NCBI GenBank assembly: GCA_011390335.1
Contig: JAABSO010000007.1
Coordinates: forward strand, 1 to 64,000
Reading direction: 5' to 3'
DNA length: 64,000 bases
Source of the DNA: Desulfotignum sp.
Lineage (GTDB): Bacteria; Desulfobacterota; Desulfobacteria; Desulfobacterales; Desulfobacteraceae
How positions within the stretch are numbered: position 1 is the stretch's first letter; each line of letters begins with the position of its first letter. The position numbers and the translations under genes were made by a program. The notes under the pieces were generated by a model. The model ran no database searches, had not been told where the DNA came from, and was given only the letters and a program-made list of their open reading frames with translations. Shown here piece by piece: positions 1 through 8,557 of the stretch.

Positions 1-254
1 GTGACTGCGTTAATAATTGAGCGTGATTATATCACAGCTCGTCGGAGGGATCAGCCTTCTCATATTATCTGTTTGAGGACATACCTGCCCGCAGTTTTTA
101 CCGTTTAGCTGCGCCAAGCCCTACACCATGTCAACCGTGGAGGACGGGTGAGGCTGACAGGCCCCGCCCCCCACGGGTCTATCCCAAAAAAAATCCGGTC
201 TGCCCCAGATTTTATCCGGCAATGAGATGCAAACCTGTGTGGTTCAATCCGTGC
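1..254. other. Unassigned left edge
   Basis: No supported gene. A plus-strand reading frame is open from base 1 to a TAG near base 108 and could be the last ~35 codons of a gene cut by the window edge, but nothing in it is recognisable. The rest lies downstream of the minus-strand IclR gene. No clear terminator was seen. Confidence 0.3.
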
Positions 255-1007
255 CTATAAACTTTGGTTGATCTGTCGGGCTGCAGCCAGGGTCTGGTCA
301 ATAATGCGCGGCATCAGGTCGTCTGACATCTCTGCTTTGAACCCGACCACCCACAGGACCGGCAGATGGCCTGCCTTGGGGGAAAGACAGGCCGCCACCG
401 CCCGGACACCGGCAAGGTATTCTTCATCATCCAGGGCATATCCCCTTTTTTTGACTGTTTTCAGCTCTTCCAGATATTTTGCCGGATCCACAATGGTCTG
501 GGAAGTAAACCTGCGCAAAGGGTGGGTTTTTAAATAGGCTGCAGCCTCAGGTGCCGGCATGGCTGACAAAAAGGCCTTTCCCACGGCCCCGGCCAGAAGG
601 GGCAGTGCCGTGCCGATGGGGGAGCTGATCTTGAAATCCTTCCTGGATTCCACAATATCAATAACCGTGACATGGTGGGCATTGCGTATGCCTAAAAATA
701 CCGATTCCCCGCATTGTTCCATGAGATTTTCCATGGCAGGCCTGGCGGATTTTACGATATCCACCCGTTCATAGGCTGCCTTGCCCAGTTCCATAAGGGT
801 CAGGCCGATGGTATACCGCTTGGAATCCGGGTTCCGAATAATGGCACCTTGTTCTTCAAGGGCTGCGGTAATGCCGTGGACCGTGCTTTTGCTGATGTCA
901 AGATCCGTTGAAATATCACTGATGCGCAGCCCTTTTTCAGACTGTGCTATGGTCTTGAGAATGTCAAAGGCTTTTTTAACAATAGGGGCCTGGTACCGTT
1001 TGGTCAT
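255..1007 (-). CDS. IclR-family transcriptional regulator
   Basis: A 250-residue DNA-binding regulator of typical IclR length. An N-terminal winged helix-turn-helix (about residues 8-65, with ISKSTVHGI in the recognition-helix region) is followed by the IclR effector domain (about 80-245). Members sense small carboxylic or aromatic ligands; the ligand here is unknown. Its ATG overlaps the stop of the upstream MscS gene (ATGA), so the two are probably translationally coupled. That is an unusual partner for an IclR protein, which usually sits beside a catabolic operon. The neighbouring catabolic target may lie left of the window. Confidence 0.9.
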   Translation of the reverse strand: MTKRYQAPIVKKAFDILKTIAQSEKGLRISDISTDLDISKSTVHGITAALEEQGAIIRNPDSKRYTIGLTLMELGKAAYERVDIVKSARPAMENLMEQCGESVFLGIRNAHHVTVIDIVESRKDFKISSPIGTALPLLAGAVGKAFLSAMPAPEAAAYLKTHPLRRFTSQTIVDPAKYLEELKTVKKRGYALDDEEYLAGVRAVAACLSPKAGHLPVLWVVGFKAEMSDDLMPRIIDQTLAAARQINQSL

Positions 1008-1918
1008 GAATGATTTTTTCCTTTCAGCTTTTCAAGAAGCGCAACCTCAATGGGTTTGCTGGCCTCTCCAAAATACAGGGTCTGGTGGGGGAATGGAATT
1101 TCAATGCCGGCATTGTCAAATGCCAGCTTGATCCGGCGCAAATATTCTCTGCCCACCTGCCACTGACGGATAGGTTTTGTTTTGATCCTGCCTTTTATGA
1201 TTACAGCTGAGTTGTCGAATTTGTCCACCCCGAAAATTTCCGGTTCCTCTAGCATAAAGGGTCCGAGCAATGCATCCTGTTTCATTTCAGAGCCCACCCT
1301 GGCCATTATTTCGATCACCTTGTCGGTATTTTCCTTATAGGCAACACCAATATCAAACACATAGGCAGACCAGTCATTGGTCAGATTACTCAATGTGGTG
1401 ACCGTGCCGTTTGGAAAAACATGCACAACACCACCCAGATCACGTAAGACAATAGTGCGGAAATTGAGCATTTCAACCAGGCCGCCGGTCCCGTTTACAA
1501 TGGCAACATCCCCCACTCTGATCTGATTTTCAAGAATAAAGAAAAATCCTGAAATAAAGTCACGGACAAGGTTCTGGGCGCCGAAACCCACGGCGAGTCC
1601 CACAATACCTGCACTGGCAAGAACCGGACCGATATTCACGCCGATTTCCTTGAGTATGGTGAGAATTATGACCATCCAGAGGACAATCAGTGCAGCCTGC
1701 CGCACCAGGCGCGTGATTGTCTCCATCCGTTTTTCAGTTTCAGAAGGTGGTTCCCCTAAAATTTTACTCTGCCTGAGCAGCCTGTTTTCAAGCCGGTGTA
1801 ACAATTTTTTCAAAACAAATATGGCCACCCAGGCCAGAAGCAGAATAATCAATATCCTGATGCATACGAAAAATATTTCCCAACCAACTTCCTGGATATA
1901 CTGAGATATAATATTCAT
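1004..1918 (-). CDS. Small-conductance mechanosensitive channel (MscS family)
   Basis: A 304-residue inner-membrane channel that opens under membrane tension to release osmolytes. Hydrophobic segments lie at about residues 14-37, 72-92 and 97-128. The third carries the Gly/Ala-rich pore helix (GIVGLAVGFGAQNLV) typical of MscS TM3, followed by the beta domain (RVGDVAIVNG, VFPNGTV) and the alpha/beta C-terminal domain. The start follows an AAGGGAG ribosome site. It is the first gene of a two-gene minus-strand unit with the IclR regulator and is divergent from the molybdopterin cluster. It is a standard-length MscS without extra sensor domains. Confidence 0.93.
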   Translation of the reverse strand: MNIISQYIQEVGWEIFFVCIRILIILLLAWVAIFVLKKLLHRLENRLLRQSKILGEPPSETEKRMETITRLVRQAALIVLWMVIILTILKEIGVNIGPVLASAGIVGLAVGFGAQNLVRDFISGFFFILENQIRVGDVAIVNGTGGLVEMLNFRTIVLRDLGGVVHVFPNGTVTTLSNLTNDWSAYVFDIGVAYKENTDKVIEIMARVGSEMKQDALLGPFMLEEPEIFGVDKFDNSAVIIKGRIKTKPIRQWQVGREYLRRIKLAFDNAGIEIPFPHQTLYFGEASKPIEVALLEKLKGKNHS

Positions 1919-1999
1919 ATGAACTCCCTTGAATTTTAAATAAAAATTTTTCTGTCAGAGCATGACGATATAAAACTGCAGGAGTTGCATTAAAAACAT

Positions 2000-2022
2000 T
2001 GCAGTGCATATTTTTTACTGCA
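2000..2022. promoter_or_regulatory. Inverted repeat upstream of the sigma-54 promoter
   Basis: TGCAGT and ACTGCA flank an 11-nt AT-rich spacer; equivalently GTGCA-N10-TGCAC at 2004-2023. It lies about 175 bp upstream of the -24/-12 element, a position compatible with an enhancer-binding site for the sigma-54 activator encoded at 10075. Its right half (TTTTACTGCACC) resembles TTTTATTGCGCCA in the palindrome upstream of the TauE promoter, which makes a shared activator plausible but unproven. Confidence 0.35.
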
Positions 2023-2194
2023 CCCTCCTTTCATAAAACCTGCCCTGATTCGGGGCTGATAAGATTTTTATTTTCCCTGATTTGCTTGACGTAAATTATC
2101 ATAAATGGTTTATTATAACATATTTCCCCTTAACTGAAGCATTCTTTGTTGCAGCCTTGATTTTTTTTAAGATTTTATTCATGGAAACAGCATG

Positions 2195-2211
2195 TTGGCA
2201 CGCTTATGGCA
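2195..2211 (+). promoter_or_regulatory. Sigma-54 (-24/-12) promoter for the molybdopterin cluster
   Basis: TTGGCACGCTTATGGCA has the invariant GG (2197-2198) and GC (2209-2210) separated by exactly 10 bp, with the TGGCAC core intact. Transcription would begin near 2222, about 40 nt before the ATG at 2262. The surrounding 1919-2261 gap is AT-rich and must also carry the divergent promoter for mscS. A sigma-54 activator lies in the same cluster (10075-11466). Confidence 0.75.
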
Positions 2212-2261
2212 AGAGAAACCCCACATGATTATAATTGATAGAGCCAAGGAGACAAAAAATT

Positions 2262-4343
2262 ATGGATAAAGACGTGTTCAGTTTGTGTTTCATGTGTTCG
2301 GTCAGGTGTCCCATAAAAGTTGGTGTCAAGGACGGACATGTGGACTGGATCCAGGGAAATCCCCATGTGGCGGGGATAGACGGCCGTTTGTGCCCCAGGG
2401 GCTCTGCCGGAAAATCGCTGCTCTATGATGACCAGCGGCTCCAGTCTCCCCTTATCCGGGTGGGGGACAGAGGTTCAGGAAACTGGCGGAAAGCCTCATG
2501 GGAAGAGGCCCTTGACTATGTGGGAACCAAACTTAAAGAAATTAAGGACACCCATGGCGGCCATGCCATTGCCCTGGGTGAACGGGCCCAGCTGGCCACC
2601 CATGTGAGCAAGACCTTTTTAAAGGCTCTGGGTTCCCCCAACCATTTTACCCATGATGCGCTCTGCAAGGGATCCATGAACACGGCCTGCCGGTCCATGT
2701 TCGGGTACACAGACGGGCAGATGGGCATCAATTACGCCAATACAAAACATATTGTGCTTTACGGCAGAAACATTTTTGAATCCATCAATGTCAAAGAGGT
2801 GAACACCCTCATGGATGCCCTGGAAAAAGGGGCAAAACTCACCTATATCGATCCCCGGGTGAATGTCACGGCTTCCAAGGCCCACCGGTACTGGATGATC
2901 CGGCCGGGCACCGACCTGGCCCTTAACTACGGCCTGATCCACGTCATTTTAAAAGAACGCCTCTATGATGCAGAATTTGTGGACAAATGGGTCCACGGTC
3001 TCACCGATCTGCGTGATTTTATCAAGGAATACACCCCGGAATGGGCGGAAACCGAAACCGGGATCCCGGCCGGAGAAATCAAGGCCCTGGCCAGAGAAAT
3101 AAGCCGGGAAAAACCGGCAGTCATTTTTCATTACGGGTACCGATGCGCCAGCCACCAGAATGAGATCTACATGCGCAGATCCATCCTCATGCTCAATGCT
3201 CTGATGGGATCTGTGGAAGCCAAAGGCGGGATTTTCTTTAAAAAAGGCCCGGGAGCAGAAGGTGGCAAGCCTGCCAGAAAACTCACGGAACAGGATTTCC
3301 CCAAAATAGAAGTACCGCGTTTTGACAAGGCCGGAACCCCGGATTTTCCTTTGCCTGATCCTGCCCATGGGGTGGCCCAGATCCTGCCCTATGCCATCCT
3401 CAACGAAGATCCCTATCCCATAAAGGCATTGATCAACTACCGCCTGGACCCCCTCATGTCCATTGCTGATACCAGCGGTACCAAAAAGGCCCTGGACAAG
3501 CTGGATCTTATCGTCACCATTGACATCAATTATTCAGACATTGCCTGGTATTCTGATGTGATTCTGCCTGAATCCACCTATCTGGAGCGCACCGACTGCA
3601 TCCAGCAGATGAACGGCCTCAAGCCCATGATGTTTTTACGGGAAAAAGCTGTGGAACCCCGGTATGACACCATGGACGGTGCCATCATCCTCAAACGCAT
3701 CGGAGAGCGGCTGGGTATAGGGGATTATTTTCCCTATGAGACCATGGATGAACTGGTGGACTGGCAGCTGGAAGGCACCGGGTTCACCAGAAAGGATTTT
3801 GCGGCGAAAGGATTTGTCAGCTACGGCAAGTCCCAGATATTCTGGGACAGAAACGACATCCCTTTCAAGACCCCGTCCAAAAAGATCGAATTCAAATCAT
3901 CTTTGCTTGAGGATGCCGGTTTCCCTTCTTTTCCGCCCTATGAATCTTTGGCAGCACCGCCGGAAAAAAAATTCCGCCTGGTGGTGGGCCGCACCGGCCT
4001 CCATACCCATGTTTCCACCCAGAATGTCCCATATCTCAATGAATTGATGAAGGAAAACCTGCTGTGGATCAATAAAGAAAAAGCGGCTGCCTTAGGTATT
4101 ACAGACGGCGCCACAGTGGAGGTGGCCTCTGCCTGCGGAAAAGGACGGATCAAAGCTTTTGTCACAGATTTGATCCATCCTGAAGCGGTGTTCATGGTCC
4201 ACGGGTTCGGACACGAGGCCAAACTGGCAAAACGGTCCTACAACCAGGGATGTTCAGATGCCCTGCTCCAGGAAAATCTGTATGATAAAGTCGGGGGAAG
4301 CCCGGCATACCATGACACCTTTGTTACCGTGACCCCGGTGTAA
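2262..4343 (+). CDS. Cytoplasmic molybdopterin oxidoreductase, catalytic subunit
   Basis: A 693-residue member of the DMSO-reductase superfamily (Mo/W-bisMGD). Cys9, Cys12, Cys16 and Cys44 form the N-terminal [4Fe-4S] site (CFMCSVRC...LCPRG). Cys135 in HDALCKGS sits where the metal-ligating Cys/Sec occurs in relatives. A C-terminal molydop-binding domain begins near residue 565. There is no Tat signal, so the enzyme should be cytoplasmic. I chose the ATG at 2262, preceded by AAGGAG, over an upstream in-frame TTG at 2235. It is the first gene of a tight operon with electron-transfer partners. The substrate cannot be read from sequence; polysulfide/thiosulfate reductase-like and formate dehydrogenase-like roles are possible. 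Confidence 0.9.
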   Translation: MDKDVFSLCFMCSVRCPIKVGVKDGHVDWIQGNPHVAGIDGRLCPRGSAGKSLLYDDQRLQSPLIRVGDRGSGNWRKASWEEALDYVGTKLKEIKDTHGGHAIALGERAQLATHVSKTFLKALGSPNHFTHDALCKGSMNTACRSMFGYTDGQMGINYANTKHIVLYGRNIFESINVKEVNTLMDALEKGAKLTYIDPRVNVTASKAHRYWMIRPGTDLALNYGLIHVILKERLYDAEFVDKWVHGLTDLRDFIKEYTPEWAETETGIPAGEIKALAREISREKPAVIFHYGYRCASHQNEIYMRRSILMLNALMGSVEAKGGIFFKKGPGAEGGKPARKLTEQDFPKIEVPRFDKAGTPDFPLPDPAHGVAQILPYAILNEDPYPIKALINYRLDPLMSIADTSGTKKALDKLDLIVTIDINYSDIAWYSDVILPESTYLERTDCIQQMNGLKPMMFLREKAVEPRYDTMDGAIILKRIGERLGIGDYFPYETMDELVDWQLEGTGFTRKDFAAKGFVSYGKSQIFWDRNDIPFKTPSKKIEFKSSLLEDAGFPSFPPYESLAAPPEKKFRLVVGRTGLHTHVSTQNVPYLNELMKENLLWINKEKAAALGITDGATVEVASACGKGRIKAFVTDLIHPEAVFMVHGFGHEAKLAKRSYNQGCSDALLQENLYDKVGGSPAYHDTFVTVTPV

Positions 4344-4363
4344 TTTTCATAAGGAGGCAATGA

Positions 4364-4879
4364 ATGAGCCAGTATTACCTGTTCCAGGACAGCAAAAAAT
4401 GCATTGGGTGCCACGCCTGTGAGATCCAGTGCAAAACCAATAAAGACCTGCCCGAAGGCCCCAAACTATGCCAGATCATCCAGGTGGGCCCCAAATTTAT
4501 CAACAACCTGCCCAAGATGTCGTTTATCTTCATGCCTTGTTTTCATTGTGAGAACCCCTGGTGCGTATCTGCCTGCCCCACCGGTGCCATGCAGCAAAGG
4601 TCTTCGGACGGCATCGTGTTTGTGCAGAAAGATCTGTGCGTGGGATGCAAAACCTGTGTTTCGGCATGTCCCTGGGGAGCACCCCAGTGGAATCCGGACA
4701 CCGGAAAAGTGGAAAAATGTGATTACTGCAAGGACCGCGTGGACCAGGGTCTGGAACCTGCCTGTGTCACCACCTGCACCACCGGGTGCCTGAAATTCGG
4801 GAAAGTGGAAGACATGACCCAGATCCGGCGGCAGCGCCATGCAGAATCTGTTGCAGCCTTAGAGAACAGCAGCTTTTAA
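4364..4879 (+). CDS. 4Fe-4S electron-transfer subunit (DmsB/HycB type)
   Basis: A 171-residue ferredoxin with the four-cluster Cys pattern of DMSO-reductase-type electron-transfer subunits: CIGCHACEIQC near the N terminus, CFHCENPWCVSACP, CVGCKTCVSACP, and the paired CDYC/CVTTC motifs near the C terminus. It should shuttle electrons between the molybdopterin subunit just upstream (20-nt gap) and the flavoprotein downstream. AAGGAGG precedes the ATG. No signal peptide or membrane anchor is present, consistent with a soluble cytoplasmic complex. Confidence 0.92.
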   Translation: MSQYYLFQDSKKCIGCHACEIQCKTNKDLPEGPKLCQIIQVGPKFINNLPKMSFIFMPCFHCENPWCVSACPTGAMQQRSSDGIVFVQKDLCVGCKTCVSACPWGAPQWNPDTGKVEKCDYCKDRVDQGLEPACVTTCTTGCLKFGKVEDMTQIRRQRHAESVAALENSSF

Positions 4880-4892
4880 AGGAGCGTGATCC

Positions 4893-7058
4893 ATGGCCAA
4901 AGACACCTGTCCGGTGCAAACCACCCTGCAATACCTGTCTGATCGTATTGCATCCGGTGTCCTGACAGACCCCAAGGTGCGGCGGATATGTGAGTCCATC
5001 CGGATGCTGGTGGAGGAAATATCCCTGGGAGAGGCCGGAGACGGTCATATGGCCGCCATTGACGACCTGATGGCCGAATTTGAAAACAGAACCCCGGATG
5101 ACGCCGCTATCAAGACCCGGGATTTCCTGAAACAGGTTCTGTCAGACCACAGAGAAGTGTTTGTCAGCCACATTGAAACCCGGAACTGCCCGTCCCATGA
5201 CTGTGGTGTCATTGCCCCGTCCCCTTGCCAGATGGCCTGTCCTGCCGGCATTGATGTGCCCACCTACCTGGCATTGATTGCTGAGGGCAAGGATGACCAG
5301 GCCATCGATGTGATCAGAGAGGACAACCCCCTTCCCTGGGTCTGCGGCCTGGTATGCACCCGTCCTTGTGAAATGATGTGTGTGAGGGGGCGGATCGATA
5401 CCCCCATATCCATCAAGTTTCTCAAGGCTTTTGCTGCGGAACGGGCATTGTCGGACCGGCGGTATACCAACCCTACGCCGGCTCCCCCCAACGGAAAACG
5501 CATCTGTGTGGTGGGAGCCGGGCCGGGCGGGCTGACCTGCGCCTATTACCTGGCCCTGATGGGATACAAGGTGGAGGTGATCGAATCCCTGCCCTTTGCC
5601 GGCGGTATGCTCATGGTGGGCATTCCCCGGTACCGCCTGCCCCGGGAGGTGATTGACCGGGAAGTGGCCATGATAGAAGATCTGGGGGTAACATTTTCCT
5701 TCAACACCCGGTTCGGCACGGATGTCACATATGAAGAGATGAAAGACAGGGGCACGGATGCCTTTTTTCTGGCCATCGGTGCCCACAAGGCCTGGGACCT
5801 TGGCATCAAAGGGGAAACAGATTTTCCCAAAGTCATTGATTCCATCTCATTTTTAAAGAATGTGGCCCTGGGGGACCGCCATGCCCCGGGCAAGCATGTG
5901 GTGATCATCGGCGGCGGAAATGTGGCCATTGATGCGGCAAGAACCAGCCTGCGCCTGGGGGCGGATAAAGTCACCATTGCCTACCGCAGATCCAGAGAAC
6001 AGATGCCGGCCGATATCGAGGAAGTGGAGCAGGCAGAAGAAGAGGGCATTGCTTTTGCTTTTCTCACCATCCCCACGGAAATTACAGGCAGTGATGGCAG
6101 GATTACCGGCCTTGCCTGTATCAAAGCGGAGCTGATCGCCAAAAAAGGCACGGACCGCCTGGCTCCGGTTCCCATCCTGGGCAAGGAGTTCACCATCCAG
6201 GCAGATGCCGTCATACCCGCCATTGGCCAGTATGTGGATGACAACGGCATGACTGCGTTTGATGCTGTCAACTGGACCCGCAGGGGGACCATTGAAGTGA
6301 ACCATGCCTCCATGGAAACCAGTATGCCCGGGGTGTTTGCCGCAGGAGACGCGGTCTCCGGGCCTGCAACGGTTGTAGAGGCCATCGGCGGCGGCAAACG
6401 GGCGGCCGATGCCATCCACCGGCACCTCACCGGCATGCCCCAGCCCAGAATGCCCAAGATTCCGGTGCGCCGCCGCAAAGTCCCCATGATCGAAATGACG
6501 GCAGCCGAAAAAATGCGGCTTTCCCGCCCTGTTATGCCCATGCTCAATGTGGACAGAAGACGAACCACCTTTCAACAGGTGGAACTGGGATATGATGAAG
6601 CAGCTGTGCGCAAGGAAGCCCGACGGTGCCTGCGGTGTGATGCCTGCAGAAGATGCGGCAAATGCGTGGAGATCTGTAGAGACAAGATGGGCATTGATGC
6701 CCTGCATCTGGGATACCTGGATTTTGACCACCCGGTGAAAACCGATTTCCGAATGACGGCGGAAAACTGTATCACCTGCGGGGCCTGTGCAGCCAATTGT
6801 GAAAACAACGCCATGACCCTGGAAGAAAAAGAGGGCAAACGCATGCTCAAACTCTGCGGCACCATCCTGAACGAGCAGGAGATCCAGACCTGTGATGCCT
6901 GTGGGGCCAGACTGCCGTCAGCCCAGTATATGGCCTTTATTTCGGACAAAACCGCCGACCTGACCCAGAAGGCGGAGCAGCGGCTTTTGTGTAACGACTG
7001 CCAGCGCAGGCTGTCAGCCAAAAACCATGTACCGACCCGGCCTGTCGACCCAATATAA
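4893..7058 (+). CDS. NAD(P)H:Fe-S flavoprotein oxidoreductase (GltD-like) with extra ferredoxin domain
   Basis: A 721-residue multidomain protein. Residues 1-95 are an unassigned helical extension. Residues 100-190 carry the GltD-type N-terminal [4Fe-4S] domain (CPAGIDVPTYL, CGLVCTRPCEMMC). An FAD Rossmann fold follows (GAGPGGL at 208-214), then an NAD(P) fold (IIGGGNVAIDAA around 338-349). Residues 579-640 hold ferredoxin motifs (CLRCDACRRCGKCVEIC, CITCGACAANC), and two CxxC pairs end the protein. It should connect NAD(P)H to the Fe-S chain of the molybdoenzyme. Relatives are glutamate synthase small subunits and NfnB-type subunits; no glutamate synthase large subunit is nearby, so glutamate synthesis is unlikely. 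Confidence 0.88.
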   Translation: MAKDTCPVQTTLQYLSDRIASGVLTDPKVRRICESIRMLVEEISLGEAGDGHMAAIDDLMAEFENRTPDDAAIKTRDFLKQVLSDHREVFVSHIETRNCPSHDCGVIAPSPCQMACPAGIDVPTYLALIAEGKDDQAIDVIREDNPLPWVCGLVCTRPCEMMCVRGRIDTPISIKFLKAFAAERALSDRRYTNPTPAPPNGKRICVVGAGPGGLTCAYYLALMGYKVEVIESLPFAGGMLMVGIPRYRLPREVIDREVAMIEDLGVTFSFNTRFGTDVTYEEMKDRGTDAFFLAIGAHKAWDLGIKGETDFPKVIDSISFLKNVALGDRHAPGKHVVIIGGGNVAIDAARTSLRLGADKVTIAYRRSREQMPADIEEVEQAEEEGIAFAFLTIPTEITGSDGRITGLACIKAELIAKKGTDRLAPVPILGKEFTIQADAVIPAIGQYVDDNGMTAFDAVNWTRRGTIEVNHASMETSMPGVFAAGDAVSGPATVVEAIGGGKRAADAIHRHLTGMPQPRMPKIPVRRRKVPMIEMTAAEKMRLSRPVMPMLNVDRRRTTFQQVELGYDEAAVRKEARRCLRCDACRRCGKCVEICRDKMGIDALHLGYLDFDHPVKTDFRMTAENCITCGACAANCENNAMTLEEKEGKRMLKLCGTILNEQEIQTCDACGARLPSAQYMAFISDKTADLTQKAEQRLLCNDCQRRLSAKNHVPTRPVDPI

Positions 7059-7072
7059 AGGAGGCTGTTATT

Positions 7073-7288
7073 ATGTTTAAACGCGGCAATCGTGTGGAAG
7101 TGTTTCAAGCATCGGCGGATGAGGCATGGGAGCCCTATATGAATGATTTTATCGGTGTCCACGGGGTGGTGACTGATCCGGACACCTCCATCAATGATCC
7201 GGATGATCTCATAGAGGTGAGCCTCCAGGGCAAAGGCACCCACCGCCTGCCCCAGGACTGTCTGCGGATCCTTTCGGATACCCGGTAA
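7073..7288 (+). CDS. Small conserved-looking hypothetical protein in the redox operon
   Basis: A 71-residue soluble acidic protein with an AAAGGAGG ribosome site 8 nt before the ATG and a TAATG overlap with the next gene, so it is certainly within the operon. It has no Cys, no membrane segment and no signal peptide. A beta-rich pattern (GNRVEVF, GVHGVVTD, LIEVSLQGKGTHRLP) suggests a small barrel or SH3-like fold, perhaps an assembly or subunit-docking factor. I do not recognise the family. Confidence 0.8.
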   Translation: MFKRGNRVEVFQASADEAWEPYMNDFIGVHGVVTDPDTSINDPDDLIEVSLQGKGTHRLPQDCLRILSDTR

Positions 7289-8088
7289 TGAATTTCGGAT
7301 ACCCCGCAATGGACAAGGATGGATCAGCCATGATTGAAATTTTCATCGACAATGCAGCCATCCCATGCACCGAGGGCCAGACCGTGCTGGAAGCAGCCCG
7401 GAAACACGGCATCGACATACCCCACCTGTGTTATCATCCGGCATTGAAGCCTTCGGGTGCCTGCCGGATCTGCGGGGTGGAGGTCACCTCTCCTACAGGC
7501 AGGCAGACAGTGATGCTGTCCTGCGTGCTCAAGGTAAAATCCGGCATGGTGATACTCACAGATTCTCCGCTGGTCAAATCCCACCGTCAAAAAGCGTTTG
7601 TCCGTTTGTTCCGCATGGCACCCCAGGCCCACCGAATCCGGGATCTGGCCCATAAATACCAGGTGGACCTGCCCCCGGAACCGGATGGATGCATCCGTTG
7701 CCGGCTGTGCATACGGGTATGCCAGGAGATCGTCAAGGCAGGGGCGTTGAAAATGGAAAAAACCGGAGCAGGCAGCCAGGTGGTCAAAGGAGACGGCCAG
7801 TGCATCGGCTGCGGCACCTGTGCCAATCTCTGTCCCACCGGCGTAATCACGGTGACGGACTATGACAGTGTGCGAACCGTGGCCATCCAGGACCGCACCG
7901 TGGGGCAGCTGCCTTTGGAACGGTGCGAGGCCTGCGGCCGCATGTATGCCACTTCGGATTTTTTAAACCGGGTGTCCCATATCAGCCCTGATCATCCGGA
8001 TACCAAAGAGCACCACAGCCTGTGTCCGGCCTGTGTCAAACTCATGTCCACCCGTGCCGTTACGGAAAAGGCACACATAAAAAAATGA
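7288..8088 (+). CDS. 2Fe-2S/4Fe-4S ferredoxin subunit (NuoG N-terminal/HydA-like)
   Basis: Up to 266 residues. An N-terminal plant-type [2Fe-2S] domain (CYHPALKPSGACRICG and a later Cys) is followed by a NuoG-like region. Two [4Fe-4S] motifs come next (CIRCRLCIRVC, CIGCGTCANLCP), and two C-terminal CxxC pairs (CEACG, CPAC) resemble those ending the flavoprotein upstream. It is probably an electron-input or bifurcation module acting with the flavoprotein. The listed ATG overlaps the previous stop; in-frame ATGs at 7309 and 7330 are alternatives, and the 7330 start (MIEIFID) best fits the family N terminus. Confidence 0.85.
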   Translation: MNFGYPAMDKDGSAMIEIFIDNAAIPCTEGQTVLEAARKHGIDIPHLCYHPALKPSGACRICGVEVTSPTGRQTVMLSCVLKVKSGMVILTDSPLVKSHRQKAFVRLFRMAPQAHRIRDLAHKYQVDLPPEPDGCIRCRLCIRVCQEIVKAGALKMEKTGAGSQVVKGDGQCIGCGTCANLCPTGVITVTDYDSVRTVAIQDRTVGQLPLERCEACGRMYATSDFLNRVSHISPDHPDTKEHHSLCPACVKLMSTRAVTEKAHIKK

Positions 8089-8555
8089 AACCCGCAGTTT
8101 GCCTTTTCTTCCTGGCAGGGCTATGGGGCCTGCCGGCACCGGCTTTTGCCATCCAGCTGCACATGGGCAATGAAGGGATCATTGTGCACCAGCTGGGCCA
8201 TCTGTTTTTTCTGTTCTCCATGGTGGGGCTGATGTTCACCATCAACAGCAAGCAACTCACCCACCAGAAAGGGTGGCGACTGATCCAGTATGCCGCCCTG
8301 TTCTTTATCTTCTGGAACCTGAATACCCTGGCAGCCCATTTTCTGGACAACCAGATTGCAGTGGTGCGCATCGAGACCCTGAGCCTGACACAAATGGCCA
8401 TTGTCACCCGGTCTGACTCACAGCTTTTGTCTGTCATCTACTATTTTCTCAAACTGGATCATCTCTGGTGCGTCCCGGCCATGGTGTTTCTGTTCACAGG
8501 ACTGAACTGCCTGCTCAAGGACCAGGGGCAACGGTCTGACAGTGCGGGAGTCTGA
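8085..8555 (+). CDS. Small inner-membrane protein coupled to the sensor kinase
   Basis: A 156-residue membrane protein with a signal-peptide-like start (AVCLFFLAGLWGLPAPAFA) and hydrophobic segments near residues 35-55, 68-88 and 130-150. Its ATG overlaps the preceding stop (ATGA), and only 2 nt separate it from the kinase gene. This favours the start at 8085 over an earlier in-frame one at 8022. It may be a membrane sensory partner of the kinase or an anchor for the redox proteins. Family not recognised. Confidence 0.75.
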   Translation: MKPAVCLFFLAGLWGLPAPAFAIQLHMGNEGIIVHQLGHLFFLFSMVGLMFTINSKQLTHQKGWRLIQYAALFFIFWNLNTLAAHFLDNQIAVVRIETLSLTQMAIVTRSDSQLLSVIYYFLKLDHLWCVPAMVFLFTGLNCLLKDQGQRSDSAGV

Positions 8556-8557
8556 CA

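Noticed and set aside
2235..2261. TTG start adding nine residues to the molybdopterin subunit
   Set aside because: The AAGGAG site sits just before the ATG at 2262, and the Cys motif position from that ATG matches the family.
5853..6731. 292-residue minus-strand frame inside the flavoprotein gene
   Set aside because: Antisense to conserved FAD/NAD(P) domains; no ribosome site or recognisable domain.
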